Assembly (NCBI GenBank): GCA_000934455.1
Contig: KN884108.1
Span: forward strand, 95,220 to 125,216
From: Apostichopus parvimensis
Lineage: Eukaryota > Echinodermata > Holothuroidea > Aspidochirotida > Stichopodidae
Reading direction: 5' to 3'
Length of the DNA stretch: 29,997 nt
The position numbers and the translations under genes are program-made. The notes beneath the pieces were generated by a model, which was not told the origin of the DNA, ran no database searches, and saw nothing but the letters and a program-made list of their open reading frames with translations. The number at the start of each line of letters is the position of its first letter. The first letter of the stretch is position 1. Positions 21,885 to 29,997 of this stretch are shown piece after piece.

Positions 21885-22123
21885 GTGCAGAGTACTGTTT
21901 GATACAGTATACACAGTAGGTAATGACAAACCAATATTACATACCAAATAAAACTTGGACCAGTGGCTGTTTAAGGCCTAGCGTGGTTTAATATATTCTG
22001 CATTGTACAGGTGCAGAGTACTGTGTGATACAGTACATACAGTAAGTAAAATTGAACCAACATTACATACTACATACACAATTGGACCAGTGGCTGTTTA
22101 AGACCTAGCCTGGGCTATATTCT
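21885..22123. repeat. Tandem duplication, about 113-126 bp unit
   Basis: Units at 21885-22010 and 22011-22123 share GTGCAGAGTACTGT, then GATACAGTA, and GGACCAGTGGCTGTTTAAG, then CCTAGC. Within each, TACTGT pairs with ACAGTA as a small hairpin. A GTGCA-like stretch before 21885 may be a further partial copy. Confidence 0.8.
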
Positions 22124-22539
22124 GGTGAGCCTCTAACATGGGTTTATGGCAAAATCTAAATTAACCAATGTATACAGGACAGAATATGGAAAATGTTGTA
22201 GCCTAGGTGAAAACCTTTATTTTCACAAATTTCTTTTGAGACAAATTGTTTTGCTGCTCATGAATAATTCATTGGTGTAACATCCATTTCTCAAATTATT
22301 TAGAAAATACTGTACATAGCCTAGGCAGTAACACTAGTATTAGGAACAGGTACAAGTAACATTCTGAAACTGAAAGCCTATGACTAAGATTAGTAACCGG
22401 GGTGCTTAGCATAATTTGTGACAGCAGTCCATTTGTATTCATTCATAACCCAATGTTCTCAAATCAGGGTGACAAACAAAGAAATACCACGACATTTCTC
22501 TAAGGAGCTTCTGGTCAGAGCAATTGTCTCTGTGCCGCC

Positions 22540-23060
22540 CAAAACATTTTAGGTGACGAACTGGTTGTCATGTAGCTCAGCCTAGGTCACATTGCAATGT
22601 AAGGTTAACGTTATGTCTTACTACGTAACGCTACGGTTAGGCTACTTTCGTGAATCTCGCACGGTTATTGCGAACAGCTTGTGCCTAAATTCCAGACCCC
22701 GAAAGGCCAAAATATCGTGATTTAAGCAAAACTGCTTTCGTCCGCAGAGCCACTTCTTTTCTTAACCTACGCCTAACATTCAAGCGAAATACTTCAAGAA
22801 TGTATAAGAAATATTAGTGAGAGTTTACATGAAGTAGTTTTACCGAATATCGAAAGGTATATTATGTATAGTGCAGTGTCGTTGATGCAGTATAGTATTG
22901 ATGTCTGTTGACGGTTCGTATGACATACGACATTACGTTCACAAAGTCAACTCGGCGATGAATTATACGTGTTACATACGCACAGAAACGTTTTCTGTGG
23001 CCATGGCTCCGTGCCAAACTTTATGGTTTGACGTCATCATTTTCTAAAACTCGTAGTCGT
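22540..23060. other. CpG-richer intergenic patch
   Basis: CpG dinucleotides are visibly denser here than in neighbouring sequence. The patch includes an inverted repeat (CACAGAAA and TTTCTGTG, 22981-22999) and ends near the CRE at 23029. It could be an unassigned promoter or a non-coding first exon of the downstream Ig gene. No ORF supports a protein. Confidence 0.3.
23029..23036. promoter_or_regulatory. CRE palindrome TGACGTCA (distal)
   Basis: A perfect CRE site followed by TCAT, 1.7 kb upstream of the plus-strand Ig gene and at the edge of a CpG-richer patch. The context TGACGTCATCA is shared with the site at 24559. Confidence 0.3.
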
Positions 23061-23219
23061 AGCAAAAAACTCTGTAAACTGCAGTCATTTTCTTTACATT
23101 TAGATCCAATTATGACAAATAATTATTACCTGGAGTATAATATATACGTAAAAATGAATTTCATATGTTATTAAACTGCATTTTTGGACACTGCTCTTAT
23201 GATTCTGTAAATTCGACAT

Positions 23220-23592
23220 TGTGACATATGTACATATTAACGAAACGGCGTGGAATTCTGTCCCCCTCCAGAGCTGAGACCCACATCTAAGCTCGAGAAA
23301 TACTCTCTCGCAAAAAGAGAACGTACATACTAAGGCCGATAGCCGACGCTAATATTGAGACATCCTAGGAGAGGAAGAAATATATTGAGCCCAAGTAAAG
23401 ACGAGGCTGAATGGAACCATATAGAGTAGATACAAAATAGACGTGAACCTTAAGAGAATATATAGAAAGATAATTCTAACTTTAATTTATTTTTCGTTGT
23501 TGTTATAATTATATTTCACTATTTAAAACTCATATACCCTATCTGTCCTTCTTTACGCCCTTGTCGACTAGTCTCTGCAATAAACCGTGACA
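23220..23592. mobile_element. Candidate solo LTR
   Basis: The stretch starts TGTGACATATG and ends ATAAACCGTGACA (TG...CA). It contains a purine-rich middle, AT-rich TATA-like words and an AATAAA near the 3' end, as in retrotransposon LTRs. The flanking 5-mers (GACAT and CTTCA) do not match, so no target-site duplication is visible and the boundaries are uncertain. No internal retroelement ORF accompanies it. Confidence 0.25.
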
Positions 23593-23599
23593 CTTCATT

Positions 23600-24540
23600 A
23601 AAGCCTTACTCTGGCTAATGACCGTACACATTAGTACACATGCTTCTGTATGCTAGTGTCGGCTACTTAAGCTAGCCTATTTGAGTCTGCCTGACTCGAA
23701 CACTTCAAATTGTTGAATAACATCTTTTTAAAATTGACAACAGCCATTACCTTCAGAGTCTGAAAAGACGACGACAATGACTGAGCACTACATTGACACA
23801 TCTTTCCTAAATTAACTCTTCTGTTATTTTAGTAGGAGCAGATACACGTACACGACTCGTAGGTGTATATGCATTGTATGTGCAATATGCGTACGTACAA
23901 ACAGTTCTTACTTGACTCGTGCAGCTCATTGTGTACCGCGTATCTAAGTATCTAAGTATAAACGTAACACACATGTTCCACATACTACATTCCTGGTGAA
24001 CACATAGTGATTTATAAGGCTATTCCTTTTTTGCACTTTTGACGTTTTGATTAAAGTGTGAGCTTCTACTCTGAAGATTTTGTTTCTTATTTTCCATTTT
24101 GTTACGCAAAATGAGGACTTGCTTTTTTAGTAAACAAGTGAAGCGGGAATAGTTTAGGCATTCGTAACTATATCAGCCGTAATGCAAATGTTTGTGATTT
24201 GTATGTGATTCATCAATGACCCCCAATATATGTCACAACATGTTATACAATAAAGTGGTAATTAACAGAGACAAAATATATTATTTTGCTTCATCTCAGA
24301 TTAAATGATAGAATAAACTACACAATAGAGCTAATTCCAACATAAATTCTGAGTTTTTTTTGCGATTTGATAAATCACACATTAGGTACCAATGTATTGC
24401 GATGTTCTTCATACCAAGTAACGATTAGTGACTTCACCTTTTTAAGTTCTATCTCTTTTCAAACAAAGTCCATTGCTCGTACTTCAAAATTATCTCTCTG
24501 ACGGAACCGAACCAGCAGCATCGTTGATATGGGTAAAAAA
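23600..24540. other. Intergenic upstream of the second Ig gene
   Basis: AT-rich, with no ORF or repeat that I can support. Distal regulatory DNA for the plus-strand gene is possible. Confidence 0.45.
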
Positions 24541-24550
24541 TAGCAAAACA

Positions 24551-24566
24551 TTATATAGTGACGTCA
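24551..24566 (+). promoter_or_regulatory. TATA-like box and CRE upstream of the plus-strand Ig gene
   Basis: TTATATAG is followed directly by TGACGTCA (24559-24566), about 190 bp before the chosen ATG at 24756. A second TATA-like word (GTATAAGTATA) follows near 24579. The order (TATA then CRE) is unusual, so the second TATA-like word may be the functional one. Confidence 0.35.
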
Positions 24567-24755
24567 TCAAGTAGTATCCGTATAAGTATAGGCTTGTTTC
24601 AGATCATTTCTATAAGAATTACTCGGCATCCGTACCTTAGTGAGTACACCTGACTGTACACGTTAATATAATGTACCTTCGTTAGAATTATACAGATGGT
24701 TACATTCCATGCTTAGACAATGTTGAATGAGTCACACACTATTTCAGAAAGAAAC

Positions 24756-25092
24756 ATGGAAGCCACTATCTACATATCTCTTCAAGTTGTTCTTATCCTG
24801 ACCATGGCCTATGCTGCAATTCCTGGTAGTGTATATAAATATCGAAAAACGGTTAATGGATCTGTTTTGCTTGATGTTTGTCACACTGACGAAGATAACA
24901 CAATTTATTGGGTATTTCAAGGAAAATTTCTCATTATTGAAGGTGTTTTAGTGCGTAGTGAATTGATCGAGAGTTTGCACTTGCTTCAAAATATGTCATT
25001 ATACATTCATCCGATCTCGTTGCTGAATATTGGAAAGTACGAATGCATCAATAACCACGAGACTTTGCTAACGTATTCCTTAGACGTAGAAG
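24756..25092 (+). CDS. Second Ig gene, exon 1: signal peptide and V-like Ig domain
   Basis: It encodes residues 1-112. I chose the ATG at 24756 over the in-frame ATG at 24720 because it begins directly with a clean leader (MEATIYISLQVVLILTMAYA). The Ig fold shows Cys42 (LLDVCH), Trp52 (IYWVF) and Cys97 in the classic IGKYEC F strand. Sequons are NGS and NMS. The exon ends in phase 1 at donor GTTTGT. Here leader and first Ig domain share an exon, unlike in the minus-strand receptor. Likely a cell-surface or secreted immune-type receptor. Confidence 0.78.
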
Positions 25093-25163
25093 GTTTGTAA
25101 TAGCTTTGTATCACGTATGTCACTAAGTCACCACAAATGTATCATTTTAAGTTCATTTTTCAG

Positions 25164-25213
25164 GTTCTCGTTTTCGCATTGAAGCAGAGATGATGGAGCG
25201 GTTGCTGGATTAA
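25164..25213 (+). CDS. Possible alternative last exon of the second Ig gene
   Basis: A good acceptor (GTTCATTTTTCAG) 71 nt after exon 1 opens a phase-1-compatible 50-nt exon, GSRFRIEAEMMERLLD and stop (TAA 25211-25213). Using it would give a secreted protein of about 128 residues with one Ig domain. Reading through the exon 1 donor gives nearly the same outcome after two codons. No AATAAA was seen nearby, so this is a hypothesis. Confidence 0.3.
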
Positions 25214-25438
25214 GGGACGCTTTGTCCTTGTTAAGTATTGTGAATTGTGCATTATACATAATATATTAATTCATTCTCTGAACAACCAGAAATAATATAT
25301 CGCCAAACGAGAAAAACTTATTTCTTCATATTCAAGCATTCCTTTATTTCATGCTATGACTTTACATCATATTAAGTGTCTACTTGTATTTTCTTAACAT
25401 ATTGTTTTTCTTTTAAAATTGTTTCTTGTCACAATCAG

Positions 25439-25768
25439 TTCCACCTACTTTATCTATGACTGTAGACGGGCATTCATTCCATGATAATGGAGATATGCTT
25501 TACATACCTTACAATAAAACCATACCTGTATCATGTTACGCTACTGGTGGCAGACCTGCAGTGAATATTTCTATTACGGTAGATAATGAAGAAATATCAC
25601 CATTGGATAGCAACACTACAACCAATGCAATTTTAAACGGCACCACTTTTGACACAAGGATATTGTTTTCACTGCAAACAGCCGAAGAAACAGGGAATAT
25701 TTCGTGTCATAGTAGCGGTTTAAGCTACTACTCAGAACAACGGTTGAATGTGAGCTACTCAACTTATG
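25439..25768 (+). CDS. Second Ig gene, exon 2: C2-like Ig domain
   Basis: The exon is 330 nt, phase 1-1, between acceptor GTCACAATCAG and donor GTAAGA. It encodes residues 113-222: VPPTLSMTVDG, Cys145, the GGRPAVNIS motif, and Cys202 (GNISCHSS). The motif closely parallels RPAVNLSW of Ig2 in the minus-strand receptor, which suggests common origin. The canonical C-strand Trp is replaced by Ile (NISITV), and the extra N-terminal cysteine pair is absent. Several sequons are present (NKT, NIS, NTT, NGT, NVS). Following exons were not found in the remaining 4.2 kb; the gene may extend past the window. Confidence 0.76.
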
Positions 25769-28221
25769 GTAAGAACATACTATTAATAACGATTTTTGTA
25801 AACGTTATAACTGTAAATGTACCATTTTTAATAAAATAATTAGCAAATTAAAAACCGGTTTCTTCTATAATACGTTTGAGCTATAATGTAGCGATAAGCC
25901 ACATTTTTTTTTTATAAAATCGGTGACTTGTTGGTAGGGAGAGAAAATGAGGGAATTGGACATTTTTTTAACCAAACTGCTAGTAAGGATCCTTATTCGG
26001 AATTTCGTGCTCTGTGTTATTTCAGACATTTTGGGACCAATAAAGTAAGAACAAATTCACATGTTGTGAAAAGACGACGTGACATTATATCGTATTATTA
26101 TGTATTTAATTAGGCGTATTTAAAATATTTTAAGTATTCAAAATGTTGCACAAACACGTTGGTTGCTCATTGATGTTAAGAATCGTATTTCGACCAAAGA
26201 AATATTTTACATATCAGAACTTAAAGAAGTTGCGAAGTAAAGATACCATTGTGAAAATTCAAAGATTTGCGAATGAGATTTGGCACTTTAAGTGTTCAAA
26301 GTACTATTTTCAAGTAAAATCCACGTTAATAGTTCCGCTTTTACGTGAGAAAGCACACATTATGATGTGTATCGGCTACGCTAAGTGCATCATGTCATTA
26401 CGTTTAATTGTAAGTACCCCATTTTAGAATATTCCCGTATCATGTTACCAGACAGTCGATGAATCATCGTGAACCAATTCCCCACTGAATGCAAATGTTC
26501 TACCAGCATATGAAAATCTACTAGATGAATACACTAAGGATATTAATTCCAGCCTAATAAAGTTTTAAATTTTCGGTTGCTTTTATACCTTTGAATGTCA
26601 AGACACATTGCGCTCAACATGCATTGCCTAAATTGTTTGCTATACACGGGAATGAGAAAGGGTATCGCTTACTACGCATATGATGATATTTAACATAAAA
26701 CATTGTATAAGTCTGCAGTTATAGTAGTTGTTGATGGTTCTAAGCTTGCTTTTATTTCAACAAAAATCATACAGTCGTTTAAACAGTTTTTTTTCTGCGA
26801 TGCAATCTCCTGTGTGGAATATCATTTACGGTTAAAATAGTTCATTTGAGAAAACATGGTCATATATATACTTACATATGGAGAATATTATAGAATAATT
26901 CTGTTTTTTCTATTAAGCATTGTAACACAAATAATGCAGATTTATTTTCTATTGACGGAGTACAAATATAACGTATTTCACAACAACTTGCATTAATTAA
27001 AGGGTTTAAGATTTTATTATTTTGAAAATAAGCTATTATGCCTATTAATGGATACTGTTACAATTCAGAGCTGTTGTCTTTATTGTCAGTTTAGTCAGCA
27101 TTTATTATTAATATACTTTTTTTTAGTAGGTTTATAGTTAGTATTATCAGAATGTAAGCAGTACTCATGTAACACTACCATACGTTAGCCATTAATCTCT
27201 TTCTTTCAGTCTGGGTAGTATAATGCGCATATGTTGTGTGTTAGTTTGATGTAGTAATAAATGAACAAGGAAATGGCTTTCAGAAGATTGTAGTTAGTTT
27301 CCCATTATTTTGGTCTTTATTATAACATAGCTTTATTAAAGTAATATGCATATACAGATATAAAATAAATTGTATTAAGTGGCACACGAACTTTCAGGGG
27401 AAAGATTGAGAAGGGTGGTTTAGCTTTCTTCAAACTGAAAAGAGGGCTTCAATGATATTTCCTGTTTGAGTTTAAGTTTTTTCGGGGTACTCAAGGTAAA
27501 GGGGATGGGGATTGCTCTCATTGCTCCACCCTGGCCAAGTCCCTGCTGCTACGACTGATAACCGATCTCATGTTATTTAGATCTACGTTAACGATACTCC
27601 TTGTCTATTATGATCAACTGCATTTCTCTTACTCGCAGTATTCTTGTAATCAGTGGGCCCAACACTGCGTGGTGACAAGACATATATGTATAATGATGAT
27701 AATTTCTTTGGCTTGCTTTGCGTTTCTACATACTGTATATATATCAAATAGTACATGTACGTTATGTTATGCTTACGTATTGTATTTGCATTTTACCTCT
27801 TTAACTGTAAGTGTCAGTGGCTAGCGAATTCCATGTATACCTTTATCTACAAAGATATGTATATATCTCTCTAAGGGAATAGTCAGAAAGTCAGGTTCAT
27901 ATCGCTTTACCTATAGCCATCTAGAACACACATATATGCCGTATGTCTGAAACCAATTCACTTTCACATGTTTTACATATTTAAAGAGAAACGATGTAAC
28001 AGTTAAAACAAGATATGATCCTGTTTACTCCATTTCAACACTTTCACTTTTGACTTAGAATAAGGAAATGTATTGCTAATTGTGTTCAGAGTATTCTACC
28101 TTTCTGCATTTTGTAGGGCGATAGCGAAATACGCATTATACATTCACTTTCGCTCACTGTTAATATTCTCCAAAAAAAATATTGTTAATGCTATTTGAAA
28201 CCTTTTAATGTATTTTTTCGT
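25769..28221 (+). other. Likely intron of the second Ig gene, or intergenic
   Basis: It starts at the donor after exon 2. No phase-1 Ig, transmembrane or tail exon was found. ORFs at about 25928-26113, 26143-26427 and 27570-27824 lack family features. Poly-T runs and AT-rich sequence dominate. Confidence 0.45.
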
Positions 28222-28259
28222 CTGGTCATTTAACCCAAAACTGGTCATTTAACCCAAAA
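28222..28259. repeat. Perfect 19-bp tandem duplication
   Basis: CTGGTCATTTAACCCAAAA occurs twice with no gap. It overlaps the stop codon end of the unassigned minus-strand ORF. Perfect identity suggests a recent event. Confidence 0.9.
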
Positions 28260-28496
28260 CACTGTGATTAAAGCTGAACAAAAAATCAATAACAGATTTC
28301 CAGAAAAAGGGGAACGTACAAATGGCACAAAAGCACCAGGCTTGCTCCTCCGTCGCAGAACTGTCACTAGTGATGGCAGCACGAGCATCAGAGTAACTGC
28401 CAGTGTCAGCCACGGATACGGTCTCTTGAGCAAGCTATACGCATCTTCGTCTACGTTCCGTGTATTAAGGCTCAAATTGATAGCAGTAAAGTCCAA
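28245..28496 (-). CDS. Unassigned ORF with a hydrophobic segment, possible exon
   Basis: The reading frame is open for 83 codons. It reads TRNVDEDAYSLLKRPYPW, then a hydrophobic stretch (LTLAVTLMLVLPSLVTVL), a basic RRRSKPG and FVPF, where a GTACGT donor could end an exon near 28320. GC content is visibly higher than the surroundings and composition looks protein-like. No ATG begins the frame, so it would be an internal exon or a decayed copy. Family not recognised. It is antisense to the plus-strand Ig gene if that gene extends this far. Confidence 0.25.
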   Translation of the reverse strand: MDFTAINLSLNTRNVDEDAYSLLKRPYPWLTLAVTLMLVLPSLVTVLRRRSKPGAFVPFVRSPFSGNLLLIFCSALITVFWVK

Positions 28497-28499
28497 ATG

Positions 28500-29956
28500 A
28501 ATTAATTTTGTTTTTAATCATGAGTTCGGAAAGTGTTTCGGAATAAAAATGTCGCTAGATGTTGCCTTGGTTTCGTGAACGGCGCATAGGATATGTTTAG
28601 TTGTTTTCAATGTTGTGTAATTTAGACCGTCGTAAAACCCTCGATAATTAAAAATAAACACACATTTACACTCGAAAACATTTTTCTACCGTTAAAACAT
28701 TTTCGAATTTATTATGAATGAAAACATACATTTTATATAACACAATATGTTTCTTTACTTTTACTTTGTGCAATTTTAATTATTGTTGAAATGAGCAACA
28801 TTTTTTGGTTTGAAATCAGATATGTGGCTTGCTTACGGCACGAAAAGTCGGAATTCAAACAAAATGGCGAATGCCATGGGTGATAAGTAAATCGAGCTTG
28901 AGGTTGAAGGAAACGTTTTCAAGCCATCGTGTTGCTTCTGCCGAAAAGATATTAATGCAAAACGGTATTCTCTAAGCAAACAATACTAGGCTTCATTTCT
29001 ACAATATTTGTTGTTGTTGCAATACCTATAACATGGTTGAAAAATTGAGAAAATCAAACTTTCACTAATTGAAATAATTTAAAGGTTCTGAGCATCGTAA
29101 AATTTGGTTTCATAACGGAATAACACTCTCACTTGCTTTGATAATAGATTGACGTTGCGTTGCACAATGCCTAAAATAACATAATTGACGGTAAGCCACA
29201 CATACGTCATGACCCTTTCCAGCGCGCTTGGTCTACGTTGACCTAAATGAACGGGGCGTAAAGGTCGTGCATTTGCCTTAACAGGTACAGACCGCAAAGG
29301 GTGAAGACGTTAGAAAAGGTAAAATACAGAATATATACATGAAACGAAACAATCTTGACACAGTGTCAACAATATGAAAGTTCAAAGTACAAGATGAAAC
29401 TTTACATCGCAGTAATTATTTAGGTCTTCAGATGGTAAGAACGGTACGTGAATAATACACTCTCTCCTGTGGGGTGATGACCAGGAAACTATGTCTGTGG
29501 ACAATATATACTAGGTTGAGAAAAGTGTTATGTTACTGAACTCAGGAAATTGTTATCTAACTGCAGACTCATCTGTCATGCTATCAAACATGCATACAAT
29601 ACATTTAAAATTGGTTTAATCATAGACTAAATCAATTGCTGTCTCCCTTGTACGATATAACATGGGTCGTTGATTGCTTACTCTACACACTAGCGATTTC
29701 TTGAAATATATAATTGGTAATGGGATCATCATATAGTCCACTGATGAATTGGATAGGCCCCTAGTGTAGACCGTAAGTATTACAAAATATTATTCAGCCA
29801 CTAAGAGAAACAGTAAACAGTATGTGGCAAAGCTTCACACCACGCGATAAGGTGTGTGTTGCCTTCACACTGTCACTTATTCCAGTTGCATGACAATACC
29901 TTAGGCCAACTGCATATCATAAACAGTATAGTCTACTGATCTATTGGATGGTGACA
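28500..29956. other. No supported feature
   Basis: A minus-strand frame at 29079-29297 is somewhat GC-richer at its upstream end but shows no family motif. Nothing else recognised. Confidence 0.45.
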
Positions 29957-29997
29957 GGACAAAATCCCCCCGGACAACCCCCCCCCCGGACAAAACC
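29957..29997. repeat. C-rich minisatellite at window end
   Basis: Three imperfect units of GGACAAAA followed by a C run (six to ten C), cut by the window edge. The complementary strand has G runs that could form quadruplexes. Confidence 0.75.

Noticed and set aside
26022..26044. Possible 19-nt microexon between TTATTTCAG and GTAAGA
   Set aside because: Splice signals are fair, but with no downstream exon of matching phase it cannot be supported.
27210..27224. Strong polypyrimidine acceptor TTTCTTTCAG
   Set aside because: In the required phase 1 it reads only four codons before a stop.
27652..27760. Candidate third Ig exon of the plus gene (after an AATCAG acceptor, starting VGPTLRG)
   Set aside because: The start resembles VPPTLS of exon 2 and a cysteine follows, but a stop comes after about 32 codons and no second Ig cysteine context exists.

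Overview
This is an AT-rich eukaryotic window (roughly two-thirds A+T by eye). It has interrupted genes with GT-AG introns, microsatellites, diverged tandem repeats and no bacterial-style operons. The receptor families (multi-exon immunoglobulin-superfamily ectodomains and an NLR-type NACHT protein) and the GCCTAGG-like sequence words fit a marine invertebrate deuterostome. An echinoderm, perhaps a sea cucumber, is my best guess, but nothing here proves it.

Region 1 (about 47-12330, minus strand). I can assemble one complete-looking 10-exon gene from start codon to stop. Every intron is GT-AG, and the reading phase stays consistent across all nine junctions. The 3366-nt CDS gives 1121 residues. 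It encodes a signal peptide, four Ig-like domains (exons 2-4), one transmembrane helix (exon 5), a short basic juxtamembrane segment (exon 6), a 22-nt microexon (exon 7), a full NACHT NTPase (exon 8) and a short LRR-like tail (exons 9-10). So a cell-surface Ig receptor has an NLR engine in place of the usual tyrosine-motif or kinase tail. This membrane-anchored Ig-NACHT architecture is the main discovery candidate. NLRs are normally cytosolic and carry DEATH, CARD or PYD domains at the N-terminus.

Region 2 (12330-24550). About 12 kb of intergenic DNA has no convincing exon. It holds diverged tandem repeats, inverted repeats, a candidate solo LTR, a CpG-richer patch and three perfect CRE palindromes (TGACGTCA). 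One CRE lies upstream of each flanking Ig gene.

Region 3 (24551-25768, plus strand). This is the 5' part of a second, divergently oriented Ig gene. Exon 1 encodes a signal peptide plus a V-like domain, and exon 2 encodes a C2-like domain whose RPAVN motif matches Ig2 of the minus-strand receptor. A possible short alternative last exon would give a secreted single-Ig protein. The membrane and tail exons were not found; they may lie beyond the window or be missing.

Region 4 (25769-29997). Mostly non-coding sequence, either an intron of the plus gene or intergenic. It has one weak minus-strand ORF with a hydrophobic segment (28245-28496) and a C-rich minisatellite at the very end.

Together the two genes look like part of a cluster of Ig-type immune receptors. 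One has captured a cytoplasmic NACHT-LRR module through phase-compatible exons.
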